Below are positions 1 through 13,000 of a stretch of DNA of 64,000 nucleotides, piece after piece. The stretch comes from Mesodorylaimus sp. YZB2_4. Its lineage: Eukaryota > Nematoda > Enoplea > Dorylaimida > Dorylaimidae. The translations under genes were made by a program, and so were the position numbers. The stretch is taken from contig JASANH010000212.1 in NCBI GenBank assembly GCA_030248295.1, positions 1-64,000 of the forward strand, written 5' to 3'. The first letter of the stretch is position 1. Each line of letters opens with the position of its first letter. The notes beneath the pieces were generated by a model. That model saw nothing but the letters and a program-made list of their open reading frames with translations, had not been told where the DNA came from and ran no database searches.

Positions 1-1065
1 AATTTCTGCGTAAGGGTCCATTTCTAAGTTCTTGGCAACTCTGCTTAATGGGTGGGGCTTGCCACAGTCTGACCGTGACTTATGATCTGACCACTCTTCT
101 GACCCTGGGCCAGGGACAGGGTCACATCAGTGGGTGCTAGCATTAGCCAACAGGTTTTAACTGTTTAAAAAGTCATAACCCTTACGTTCCTCCATCCGAA
201 GTAGAGGATCTGACAGAAGCTGGTTTCCAGCACTACACAGTATGACTTTGTAGCGGTATCATGTGAGGAGTAGATAATAACGGAAACGAAATTAAAGTCC
301 GCAAATCACTGCTCACAGAAATTTAAGCAGGCCATTCACACATTTTTACGTCTTTTACGAGGAAATAAAAATAACCAATTCAAATTTTAGCATTTTTAAA
401 TTTTTGCCTGTAAAGCTTCGTGAGTTAGCTTCCGACGGGTGAGTCTTTTGTTAATTTTTGACCATTATGGATCAAAAATATTGGGAAACCTTGGGATTGT
501 GATACACAAATACGCGGTTTCATTTCATCGCGATCATATTGCACGCGGTCTTTTGACCGCGGTCATTTGTCGCGCGTTCGTTTGTTGGCGGTCTTTGGTC
601 GTGCGTCGCCCAAACTATTGTTAGGTAACCAATCTAAAGAGACCAAAATTTCAAACATTCACTCGCAGAGCATCATATCTTATGAGTTTGGGGCTGTGAT
701 CCTGATGTGTCCGACCCAGTGCTGCTAAAAATGCTGCTTTCTTGAATTGAAATTGTCATTCATGGAGTCGCTGTTGCTGCATGCCATCCCATGGTTTCCT
801 ACATGAAAGACTAAATTCCTTGCCATCAATTTTTCGAAGCGCTGCTTAAGGTACCCAATGTTGATCAAATGTCAACAGATATTTTCTGCATGGTTCTCTC
901 ATCCATCCTATTCAAAAATTTTGTAGCACACAATTTCGAGCACACAAAGATGACCAGCCAGTTGATGCTAGACCTGTTTCATACGGAACCATAAAATCGT
1001 TTACAAAAAGTCGAAGTGCATAAAAATTTGCACGTTCCAAATAAGAAATCAGAAAGAAGAATCAG
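1..1065. other. Intergenic, no gene recognised
   Basis: No coding signature or repeat shared with the rest of the window could be recognised here. The minus strand near the right edge may carry the eroded 3' tail of the LINE fragment that starts just downstream, but nothing beyond that is supported. Confidence 0.4.
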
Positions 1066-1425
1066 ACTTTACAATCGGGTCCCACGCCACACAACCATAG
1101 TCAAGGACAGACCTTACATACGATTCAAACGTTTTTAAGCACCACAGGTAACATATGCCTTCCTAATTTACGCCTGCGAGCACCAATCATAATATTGCAC
1201 TTTATAACAGCCGCTTAGACGTGCTCACTGAATTTCATGTCAGCTGAGAAAATGACGCCTGAATATTTTACATCGGTAACGTAGTCCAGCGGATGACCTC
1301 GAAGGGATAAAGCCGGTGGAGAAATTTTGTCCATATTTGAAGACGATAGCCTGCGATTTCGACACATTAAAATCCAAACCAGATTCGGCGACCCAAGCAG
1401 AAATGACATCGATCGCTGGCTGAGC
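1066..1425 (-). pseudogene. Non-LTR retrotransposon (LINE) reverse transcriptase fragment, frameshifted
   Basis: Reading the minus strand from about 1425 downward gives three blocks in shifting frames that match the C-terminal part of non-LTR reverse transcriptases. The first is a W...GLDFNVSK block, the second contains HPLDYVTDVKYSGVIFSAD and ends in SEHV, and the third is SYVRSVLDYGCVAWDPI. The order and spacing (GL.ln.sK, then kYLGv.is.d, then rs.LdYgc..W.P) are those of CR1/Jockey/RTE-type LINE pol. There are at least two frame changes and stop codons, so this is a dead 5'- and 3'-truncated copy. The YxDD catalytic block is not present in the piece I can read. Confidence 0.8.
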
Positions 1426-1443
1426 CGCTGGCCATGCTGGCCC

Positions 1444-2779
1444 GCAACCCTGACTGGGAGGCCGAAATTCTATTCCGACGTAAGACGGCAGTTGAGTACC
1501 TTGTCGCTGGCTTTGGACACCTGGCTCTGGGCGAAACCCCTGCTACTGTCCAATGGCGGACGCCCACCCAAGGAGCAGAGAATTGGGAGACTGTCCTCGA
1601 ACATCAGTCGGCAAGGTCCCGAAGCTAAGCCTAAGCCCCTTCTCACCCAGTATGCCCTCGTGTGGAGGCGCTCCCAGTGAAGACACAGAAACCTGCCGTG
1701 AGAGCTGGTCACCTCTAAGGATAGGTCGGGATCACCTTTTTCCGGGATCAGGATCGGGGCAATCCCGATCGGGATCGGGATTTTTTGTTTGAGGTCGCCC
1801 ATTGTTTGCACACACGAAGGAGTTCCTCACTAAAGCACACTTTAGTCATTCAGGTTTTTTAAACTTTTTTCTGGTCAAGTTTCAGTCATTATAAATAAGC
1901 TGAAATTGATGAGTACATTCGCAGTTTTGATACGCGTCCAACAAGGTCAGCCGAGGCTAAGTAAAATCAGTGTTGCTATTATTATCGATTTGAGCCGATG
2001 TTGCTGCTGCCTCTTCATCGCAGATATGATGGATCAGAGTGCACCATACTTATGCATATTGTAACCCTCATGCCTGGTAGGTCATGGCGAGTGGGAGAGA
2101 GTAATCGATACTTCCCCTCGCTGGGAGACGTCAACCCCTCGGGTTGATGTTTCAGCCGTAGGTATAGTCGCAAGACTGTCCTGCTCCTAACGGAGTCTTT
2201 GCCCCGCCGACTTCGGATAGCCACCTTCCTCCCATGCCTACCAGGAGTGGCGTCTCGAACAGGAAGTCTCTCCCACTCGCCATGGCCTACCAAGCATGAG
2301 GGTTGCAAAATCATAATTATATGCAGAATCCAGATGCCTCAATGCCAGGATCAGGATCAGGATTGGGATCCCAACCTATTCCTAGTCACCTCACAGACTT
2401 GGCTTATCAAATCATGACTGCTTGCCAGCTATTATGATTGGGAGTTCCATGAAGAATTAGGCCGGCGCAGCCAAACCCCGAAAAATTTTTTAAAAAATTT
2501 GGGGAACGTTATGGGAAAAGTTTGTGGAGGCTTTTACAAAATAGAAATCCGCTCCATGAATCAAAAATAAGATTTGTCTTCGAAGGGGAAGGCACCTTGT
2601 AGAGCTCAAGATAACACAAGATGAAGCATTTCACAAACCTGCTTTTGGAAAGTGGGGAATGGCTGAAGTGGTCGACCATTTTTTGAGGGGGGCTGGCGAG
2701 AAGTGGTCTGCATGCGGTCAGGGGGAAGAGGGGGTCCAAAAATCGAGATTTTGTGCGGTCGAAATTTATGGATGGCCCC
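1444..2779 (+). repeat. Dispersed composite repeat, copy A
   Basis: This stretch recurs at 56790-58786 (same orientation) and, reversed, at 63193-64000. Shared landmarks in order are the GCAACCCTGACTGGGAG word, the CTCACCCAGTATGCCCTCGT word, a GATCGGG-rich cluster at 1741-1781, the block around 1905-2060, the block around 2310-2430, a gaacgttatgggaaaagttt block at 2504, and an end in a TTTATGGATGGCCCC word at 2765-2779. No transposase is recognisable, so it is non-autonomous or eroded. Copy A carries a nested MITE at 2062-2307 that copies B and C lack. Confidence 0.85.
2062..2307. mobile_element. MITE family M1, inserted in repeat copy A
   Basis: The two ends are near-perfect inverted repeats of about 38 bp: aaccctcatgcctggtaggt at the left and its complement, with two differences, at the right. 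Repeat copies B (about 58340) and C (about 63650, reversed) are uninterrupted at this point, so they are natural empty sites. The flanks are consistent with a 2-bp TA target with one later substitution. Other pieces of the family, recognised by the inner words about CAACCCCTCGGGTTGATGTT, lie near 28970-29135, 35445-35500, 46425-46645 and 55565-55740. It has no coding capacity. Confidence 0.8.
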
Positions 2780-4067
2780 GCAGAAAATTGACTCGATTGC
2801 CATTATCGCAGGAGAAGATGAATACATCAACACCTGGGGTTTGAAAATTGTCATTCGTAATGCGAACGTTTTTAAAACTCGCGCTTCTACCGTAACCGAA
2901 GCATGCGCGCGCCACTTATATCAGACGAGCCTGTTTCAGTCTTGCACCTGTGCGCCGCACTGCGGCAACCGGCTGCACCGAGGCGAGGGCACAGAGGGGG
3001 TGGGGGGGGGACAACCGAAAGATAAAATATGCCCCGTACGTGGCTATCGCGCGCCAGCGAGGGCAGTGAGCGAGGGTGCGCATCTGTGTTTCCGGCCACG
3101 GGGCAACCCCCCCCCCCGTGCATTGTGGAATGGGCCGTCTACCCTAGCACAACGTCGTGACGTCTGGTGACGTACACGTATCGATAATGTCGGCGCACAT
3201 TCCGTCCCTGGTTACATTGTCTAGTAGCTACACTATTTTAGATTTGAGGCCCGTGGCGCGCAATGAATTACGCCTCCTCGCCTAATGTGTCCTAAGCAAC
3301 ACGCTTGTAGGGGTTTCTATCGCACAAGTGTCCTGTTGTGAATGGATGGACCAGTAGAAAAGTTTTACCACCTTTTTCCGCATAAATGAAAAATCGATTA
3401 TACTTTTTAAATCGATAAACTGTGTTGCGTTCGGGAATTATGGGCTTGTTTCATATATATTTTTTAGATTTTGTCAGAGTTTATATATTTTTGAAATTGC
3501 TGTATTTTTTTAGTCTCACGTTATTTTTCGTCAAGACACCCACGCCACGACAAAACGCACTTCGGCTTGGCAGGGCGTCGTCATATTCGTTTTAGCAAAC
3601 CGACGGAGACGTTTTTCCCGACGAGCCACGTTTAAAAAGGTATGAGATTTATGTTTATTCAACCTGACCCATTCTCTTTCCGTCCAACCGACCCGTTCCA
3701 ACATTATTGGTGCAGCTCCTTGAGTGTGGGCAACGTTGGATCTGGCCTTTTTGATTTTTCTTTTATTCATTATTCGTAGTAAACGAATTATAATTCTTTT
3801 TATTTATGCGCAGGTTTCGATCGAAAAACGTCAATTTTACAGAAGCAGCAATTATCATCTCGGCTGTGTGTATAATGAACGGCAGCGAGCGTAGAATAAA
3901 AAATGCTCGCAATATTTCTCAAGTCGTGATTAATTTTTTTCTTAATTACGATTTTTCGCGTTCTTGTGCCTTTATTTGTTAAAAACACGCACAAGAATTA
4001 CGAAAACGATTATCCTTCAAAATTGTAATTTTATTACGTTCGTGTTATTCGTGTCGATTATTATTCA
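2780..4067. other. Region upstream of the eIF4G gene
   Basis: No protein gene is seen. It includes a G-run near 3000, a C-run near 3108 and an AT-rich stretch from 3400 to 4067 that directly precedes the eIF4G start codon and should hold its 5' UTR and promoter. I see no convincing TATA box or trans-splice acceptor that I could assign with confidence. Confidence 0.4.
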
Positions 4068-7000
4068 ATGAGTGCTCGGTCGTCAGTTACGCGTCAGACT
4101 AGTCAGGGTAAGATTTTCAACAACCTAAAGTGATTTTCCTCTGAAAAATTCATAGGTTTCATTAAGAACACGAAAAAATTTTGAAATGGTAAAGAATTTC
4201 TTTCAAAATTTTCTCTTTTTTGCATTAAAAAATTTTACGAATTTGAAAAATAAGTCTCTAATTTATTTTTTCCTCTTAACAATTTCTTAAATTTTTTTCA
4301 GAATCTGACGCCAATAATAATTTCGGAAGTACATTAATTAACGGTCAAGTCGGTGTACAATTTGTCGTACCCAATCCGAGTACGTTTAATCAACAAACGG
4401 CCGCAGCCATGCAGCAACAATATCAGAGAATGTCAGCGCCGAACGGGACGAATCCAACCAGCGGATATGGGCCCGTCAGACAAACCAGGTAAACCAAGTT
4501 TTTTTGAAGACTTGGATCATTAATCAAGTGTCATTTTTTCTGTTATGGTTACAAAACTAAACCGAGCCTTTTTCTTTTACCAGCTGGTCGATTCTTATGA
4601 TTTCTTTGCATCTTTTTTTTTATTCTGAAATCAGTTAGGTCTGTCAGCCGGCCTCGGCAGACCTATCCTGATAAAAACCCTAATGAGCAGAGGCGCTAAT
4701 AATTAACGCATGCCATGCCATGCGCACATTATTTCCCTCTTTTAACGTGCGCATAGCCGGGGACAAAAGTTTTAGGCACGCGCCTTATGCAAGTGTGATA
4801 TGCGTTTATCAACTTTGCCATTTTACATGACGTGCTCACATAATCTTGCCATAAAATATTCTCGTGTATTCTTTTGAAATTAAGCGGAAATATGACGTCT
4901 ACTTGGTGCTTCCTTTTCTAGACCCAGCATTATGAGCACGAGCGCACCTTCGCCAGTGTACCCGGGCGTGCCAGTGCTTCAAGTACAGCCTGGCGCCTAT
5001 CTTACACGGCATCCGACTCCACCCGCCAATGGTGGTCATGGTTATTACACGTTGACAATCAACCAATCTACTGCGCAAGGAATGGTTCCTGGATCAGCGC
5101 CCAATGTGCCCGGTACATATTTCCCGCAACAGAATACGTATCCGTCAGGTAAAGAATGGATTTTATGCAGGAAAAGAAGATATATGTGGGAAAAATTGCA
5201 GATCCGATGACCAGTCCTCCGCCGACGTCGAATGTGCCAGCTGGATTTTTCCAACCTCACGGTACATTTCTTCCATTCGGGAGTCCGCCAGTCACTTACG
5301 CTTTCCAAACACCATACGGACCAACGGCAGCTTTTATGAATGGCCCGGCAGCTAGTTATGCGTACGCGCAGGCAACCCAACAACAGCAACTTGCAAATTA
5401 TATGACACAGACGGGTGTTGCACCCGAATTCGGCACTCCAGTACCTGGTGCGCCGCCTTCCCAAGTTCCCGTACCACTTTCGAATATGCCCAGCGCTTCG
5501 ACGGCATCAGCGGGTGCTATGCAAGCGTCGCAGTCTTATCAGTCATACCAAAGTCCTCAACAGCAACCAATGGCCACAACATCGGTCAGGAAGAAAAATA
5601 TTTTACAAATTATGAACCCAGATACGAATGAGAATGTTATGGAGCAAGTGATTAAAGAGAAAGAAGAAGAGGATCAGAAACAGCATCAACAGTATGTGCA
5701 GGGTGGTGTGTGGAAACCACCCCCGGGTGTGCAACAAGTCTACGTCGAGAATCCTGATCGCCAACCATCGCGCAGTGCTAGCGCAACGCCCCAGTCGGTC
5801 AGTGGACAAGCGGTTGGTGTGGATATGTCGCAGGTGAGGGCGACTGCACTTTATGTACTTGCCACCACGAGTCAGTTTGCGATTGGTTGCGACCGCAACG
5901 AAAAGAGACTGAGCACGCTGTGAGATTCGCATCAAAAGTAGCAGTGTTTCCGGATTTAACATTGGGGGTCAGTGATGTGCGTCTGCTCCAGCCTGATTTG
6001 GTGGCACTCGCCGACAGCGTGTCTTCAAGTTGTATGCGCATCTTACGGTGAAAGTTCCGATTTCCCTGTCAATGAAACCATGGAACAAAGGTACAGGGGC
6101 AGACCGCCAACAAATTTAAAGCGCCATTGCTCAACCTGACGATGCGGCATTCTAAAGCGGAAAAGTAGTTTTATTTTAAGCTCGACTGAAATATTAGGCT
6201 TCTGCTAGTGGATTAATATTGCCATCAAATTTACTCATAGACTTACGTAAAGCAGATATCGCAATTCAGTCAGTTTCTGCTCAACTCTAATTTTCTGAGC
6301 TACCTGCATGTAACTGGAACTAAGGGCAGCAAAAGGCTCCGGCGCCAGAAAGATTGGATGCGCTCTTCCGCCATTGGAAGCACGGGACAAAACTTTTGCA
6401 ATCCTTATTGTTAGAACCGAGTCATATGAATGGTGACACCACTATCGCAACCCGCGCTCATGCTTTCGTTGCAGTCGCAAAGAGTCGTAGCTGTTCGCGT
6501 GGTCGCAGGTACCCTGGCTGTGGCTGTGTAAAAGTGCGAGGTAGAGTGAGCAAATGTTCTCTGCGTACTCGATGATTCCTATCCGATGGATTTATGAGGG
6601 CTAACGACGGGCAACTGACCACCGCTTTTTTCACAGGCGCACGATCTTTTAGTGCTTATTCCTCACCCGTTAAAACCCCATTTAGAGACAAACTGCATTT
6701 GATTTCATGAAAAATAATCTCTCCATAGATGCTACAGTATATTGAAAAAATTTGCGCAAATTCTATTACGGAACCCTGAATGTCTGAAAAAGCCTGAACT
6801 TCTGGACTCGCTGCCCAAAAAACCAAAAAAGCCTTAATTTGCGTGCGCTATCGCGACCAGCGTCGTCCTTTCTAGTCCGAACTTTTTGAACTTGGAAGGT
6901 AGAGTCGTATGTCGTCCGCGTAAAATATTTATAATCGTTACCAAATTTGAGTTTTTGGCTCATTAAAAGCCTTAAAAATAGCCTTATTTTCAATTTTTTA

Positions 7001-10000
7001 AAGTCCGTGGGAATCTTGTCATTTTAAAGTTTTTGATGCTGTCTGATGGAGCATGATCGGGCACGTACTCCCACTTTAATAGAATTATAAAACAAAACGC
7101 GCTAATTTTTTAGAGATTATAAATTTGCAGGAACGTGTTTCCAGAAGTTGCGGTTTAGATTACGAGTTATTTCATGAATTAGACGTAAAAATTAGATTTC
7201 AATTTTTGCTCACGGAATTTTAAAATAAATTTACCTTTGAATTTTAAATTCGCGCGCTTTGTAATTGCAGTTACAGAAAAGCGAGTTTACCTGCTCGATC
7301 ACTTCCTTTCAACCTTATGCGTCTTTTTTTGACATTTCAAAGTGAAATTTGGAATCGGTGCTTACTTTCGATCATAGAATGGTCATAATAGTTTGTATCT
7401 TTGACTCTAACGTGGCTGCTGCAGGGTACTTCGTCTTAATGACTGATTTTTTCCTATTTTAGACTGAAGTCTCAACAGTAAGCGATTTTTACAATGCCTT
7501 CACTGAAGCCGTGGCCCGATCGTCGCCGACGATAGTTGAAGTGCACCAATCGGATCGTGTGGTGATCATGCCACCGGAACACGGCGATCGAACTGATTCG
7601 TCTGCTGCTAATTTGAAATTCGGAATGGACGAAACTTTTGTGGCAACGACGACGAGCAAGAAATCGGATCATACCATAAGTAAATCTGATTTTCAGTTCG
7701 GTTGGAGTGCGCCGAATGAACAGAACCAAAATGCGGACGGATCGGTGATGGAGAGAGAAAACGAAACGCAGCCAGTGGCTACGCAAGAAGATGAAGACGC
7801 GCCACCGCCTGAGTCAGTACCGGAAACGCAAGGTAAGCAAGCAATCTTGTCTTAGAATTTGAGCCGATGGGGAAAGCGAAATTTCGGATATTGTCTTCCC
7901 TATCTTATCATCTGTGTTTAAAGAAGATAATAGTCGAATATGAGGGTGACTTTGGGTGACTGCACATGTGCCTATGTCACGCGGCAAGTGGTCCAAGTGA
8001 AGGTGAGCCATGGGGGGTGGGGGACGCAAATGATGAGGCGAAACGTGCGGGACAAGTGTTTGCTGAATTGCAGCCGTGTTGCCTCTGGTTCAGGTGCTGG
8101 TGGGACATATGACCTCATTTTAAGTTGATTATTGATTAGTGTGCCTCAGGATAGAGGCCCTGACTTAAAATTAATACCGCAGTCCTAGTTTTTGACTTGT
8201 GGTGAGTTTTTAGAGACCGTGTTATTCTTTCCTTTTTGAGGTCATGGACGGGCATGGCCCTCAGGGTCCCCTGGGGTTGAAGAAGATAACTTCGATGGGG
8301 ACGGACACGAGAAAAAGCTTTCTAATTGTCCAAGATCGTCTGGCTGTTCATTTCTTGACATATTCGAGAAACTTCAAGTTTTGTTGTGTTCTGGCTCTCA
8401 TGGAAGCTTCGAAGGTGTAACTGCCTAATTGTAGGAGCAATCGAATTTAAGTAGAGGGAACTTGCTAGGTCGCAAATAACTGCTTTCTTATTCAAGCATG
8501 TAGACCCTGCCCGTACCTGCTGGATTTTGGTATTTATGCCCTTCCTGCAGGGTTTTAGTTTTGGGCTCATCAACTTGTGGTTTCGGAACGGTTCAAATTG
8601 CTCACTAAAGGAAGCTTGGTTTTCGGATTTAAAAGGAAATATCAAAATTCAAATTTCCCGCCACAGTAACTTTGTTTAACGTTCAAAAATTATTGGTATC
8701 ATCAGATTCATCGGCTGATAATTGCAATATCGGTTATCAGTTATCAGCCGATACCGATAACTGCCCCATCGGCCGGACCTGGGCCCGAAAGGGTCAACAG
8801 GGAAAGTCATAGTTTTCCTGGGTTGGGTGATGGAAGCCCTATCCTAGCGGTTTGGTCAATGATATTGCCGTTGAGAGGACAACCAGGAAAGGCGAGCAGC
8901 TCTTCAAATTTAAAAAGGCTAAATGTGATTCGGTGGGTTAGTTGCCAATATGAACAAACTGAGACAGCGTGGTTGAGGGAAGGATATGGATCTCTAGTAG
9001 TCCAAGGCGGGTTCTGGCGGGCGTTTTCGGGTTCGAAGGGTGGCCTTAGAAGAGAATCACATTCTGGCAGGAAATTCTTTCAAATACGAGTCCTGAATTG
9101 AGAAAACCTCAACCAGCGAATTTTCTGCGCTCTGAAGGAAAATTTTTTCATATCACAGCAGTATATTCTTCAAAATTTGATTTTCTCCCAGCGGGGAATT
9201 CTTCAAATTTATAAATTTTTATGCATATATTCTTGTTGTGATGTCTCGAATTTGCGCGAAAAGGTTTGCCCTGCAGTTTCTTCAAGTTCAACGTTAAGTA
9301 TTATTTATTTCGACTCGGTGAAAAAGTGATGGGAAACTTACTGTACTTTGAGTGGAAGAGAAGCATTTGAAAGAGTCATGTCCTCCCTTTCGAGAAACAT
9401 ATCGATCGACAGGGCGTGTTTGTCAAAGTTGTATGACTTCAGGCTGGTCTGTCATGAAGTGACAGAATCAGGCCTCATGTGTTTTGACTATCATGGCGAG
9501 CAGAGAGCTTGGGACAAAGTGCAAGGCCAATTTAGTGTAGTTTATTTAATTGATTTACGCGCGCTGTACTTGAATAGCAAAAAGCGGGAATTTGAAATGT
9601 TGTTTGTAAGCGGGAATTTGCTCGCTGTAGTAATACGCCTGGGCCCCTATGACTGGAGGGAGTGACCACGCCACAATCACAGGTAGCCAACCGAGTCTTT
9701 GGACCTAATGCATGGCTGAAGCATCACCCTGACAGTTACGCTCTCCGCGGAGTATCGATTTTATGACGGTGAATAATGCAAGGTGTGAAGCTGGAAGTAA
9801 AAAATAACAGCGTCTAATAAGGGTTTCCCTTAAAAAATCGGGTCAGAAAACAACTTAAATTGCGGATTGTCCGGTTTGCGTGTAAAATCGGGCACATGTA
9901 GAGGCGCGCACGAAATCGATAGTGGTCATTTAGAAACAGAATGCAAAACATGAGGTCTGAGCGGGAATCGAACCCACACTGCTGATATTCAGTCATATGT

Positions 10001-13000
10001 GTGAGGCTTGATCAGATCAGAAGTTTTTTGGAAACTGCGTTCCTGGAGATCGCTGTATTTGATTATGCTTTTGGGTTTTTATTTTTCAGTTTTCCGCTCG
10101 CCATTGTTATTGGGTGATAAAAAATAGGTGGATTGCACAATTATGACTCACGTGTTTGGCCTTGCATAAATGTTGCTCTTCTATTGTCTGGATTTTGTTT
10201 TAGTTACGGACTTTGAGAAACCTGAATTGGACGAACCGAACACGCAACAGTTGAACGAAATGGATTATCCACAACTGCCACGAGCAGATTTACCAGATGA
10301 CCTTGTTTCGGAGACGGTATGGCAGGATTTTGTCAAATATTGATGTCACAGTCAAGCACTATGTAGCGCACTCGGGTGCGACAATCATTTTTTACCCGGC
10401 AGGAGTCGAACCCTTCCCTAGGAGGCAGGGAGCGGAGAGGCAGACACCTAAACGCTGCAGGCGTGGACGCCGGGGGGGAGGGGTGCAAGGATGCAAATGA
10501 ACCCCCTCCCCAGAAAAAGTGTCCAGGTGTACGCATTTCACCGCATGGGAGCCGAAAACCCCTAAAATTCACACGCACTGATACTTTTCAAGTGAGCACC
10601 CTCCTCCCCCACCTGAAATCTTGGGTACGCCCCTGCGCCAGGGCACGACCCGGGCAAGTGAGCCAGGCCGTGAGATTTGTAAAGTTTCTTATCTGATTCG
10701 GCGGGAATGATAAATTTTGGATTTGTAGGCGTCAGTTACGGCGTCTTCGATGCAAGTACAATTCGACGCTCAATCGACTGCTGACGACAGCATGTTCGAT
10801 ATGTCGAGTGTTCGCGATGGTGAATCGAGAATGGACGATAGCGTTATGGATTTGTCGACGACGGCTTCGATCGATGGTGGCGATAAAACGAGCGAATTCG
10901 GCAATACTGAAGCGAATAGTGAATTGTTGGCTTTGAAAGAAGAATTGGAACGTTTAGCCGATCCTGAAGGCAAAAAGAAATATAGCCGTGAATTTATGCA
11001 AGCGGCGTTAAAATTGCCCGCTTCAAAAATGAGGCCATCATTTAATACACAAAATTGGTCGGCGGATAATTTGGATGATGTTTTTGAATTACGAAAATCG
11101 AATCAAGTATGTGAAAACGGGGTTTTTGTGTTTTTTCGAGACGAATAATAATAATTTTTAGAAGTCGAATAATTCTTCGTTTCGATCGTCGATGCCGACG
11201 AGTGGATCGGCGACGGATTTCAATACGTCGTGGATGAAGACGTCGCCCGGTGGCCTGTTGTCGGGACGTAAACTACAGTACGCTGGTCGATTCTCGGACA
11301 AGAATACGGATCGTAGTGGACGCGGTGGGCGTAGTCAGGGCGGTCGAGGATCGCAAATGAAACAACCCATCGTCATCAGCGCCCCCTTGGTTGATGTGGA
11401 ATTGAAGAAAACGGAAAACGCGTGGAAACCCGGACGAAAAGCGGTCGACGTCGATGATCCGGAAAAAGCCGAAACTGAGGTAAATTTTTGTCATTTTTCA
11501 ACATTTTTATCTTAAACAAGGCTGGAAAATTTGGATAAATCAGGGAAGTCCGAGAATTGCCTGAAAAACCTGAGCAAATTAGGGAAAATGAATAGTTTGA
11601 AGTCAGAATCTGGGTTAAACTGAGAGTCTGCATTTGGGGGGGGGGGGGTTCCAAATATCGAATCACCCGCCTTTTTTATGTACCTAATGATCAGGCTGGA
11701 AGTCAGTAAATCAGCTGAAATTAGGTTAGCAGTCTTGAGATAAAAAAATCAGAGGAAAAATCAAAACTTTGTCTGGAAAACCTGGAAAAATCAGGAAATA
11801 TCATTTTGAGTGTTTTGTGGATTAAAAAAAACTTTGTGGTTTTTCAGCAGGCGCGCATTTTTCTGAGGGCCCAAGAAAACGTAGAGTGGATATATCTTGA
11901 ACTTTTAAAAAAAATGTTCCCGCCAAAAATAAAATTCAAATGTGTCTGGTCATACTTTTGGGCTCGATGCGAGAAAATGGCGTATATGCTTTGATGAATG
12001 CTGTAAAAATGCGACTAGATTTTATTGCCAGTAATGAAAATTAGCATAAGTATGTTTCCTTGATGAATTTTTTAATTGACCAGATAATTTTTGAAACAAA
12101 AATTGATGTTGACTGTTTTCTTGTAAAGTTGTGGTTGCAGGCATTTGAGATGTCTGAAAAGTTTTTCTTAAAAATTGGCTCCGATTCGAATTAGAGACCA
12201 GTTTTGAATGAGCGAAAAATTTAATGGGTCAATCTTTTATGTCAATTCAACAAAAAAACACAAAAGTAATTTTTTGGTTGTTTTTTCAGAAATTATTGAA
12301 AGAAGTTCGTGGTTTATTGAATAAGATTACTCCTCAGACATTCGAAGAATTGTCGAAGGAATTCTTAGAATTGGAGCCTCGCATGAATACGGCCGAACGG
12401 GCTGTTGGCGTTGTGGACATTGTGTTCCAAAAAGCGGTAGAGGAGCCGAATTTTTGCGCTATGTATAGCGATTTGTATGATCATATGACAAAATTACAAT
12501 TGCAAAGGCAACAAGCCGCCGCCGGTGGACAACCGACGAAAAGCTCGTCGATGGCCTTGAATAAGGACACGAACTTTAGATATATTCTACTGACCAAATG
12601 TCAAACTGTATTCGATAAGGATACGAAATTTGAGAAGATGAAAAAAGAGAAAGAAGAAGAAATTGAAAAGACGGAAGCGGTGAGTTTGGAGTTAAATGCG
12701 AGAAAGTTTGGGGTGATCTAGGCTTGACCTGGGAGCGGGGAGGTGGACTTGAAACCGCGGAAGCAAAAAGCCGTAAAGGCTTGAATGTTAGGCTGGGTGA
12801 CTTGGATGGGAACTAGTGAAATTTAGATCACGTTTTGCTGCATGCAGTAGTCGTGATTGTGCAAGGTTGGAAAATCGGAAAAAGTCAGGTACTCAGACGT
12901 GTCTGAAAAACCTGGGAAAATTAGAAATTTTGGAGCCAAAATTATAGAAAACTGTGCGAGGTTTCTGGAAAATGGGAATTTCAGAGTCATTATTTATAAA

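Noticed and set aside
1741..1781. Rho-independent terminator-like palindrome
   Set aside because: The GATCGGG palindrome followed by T is part of a dispersed eukaryotic repeat (also at 58015), not a bacterial terminator.
5045..5464. 139-codon minus-strand ORF
   Set aside because: It is the antisense shadow of eIF4G exons 3 and 4.
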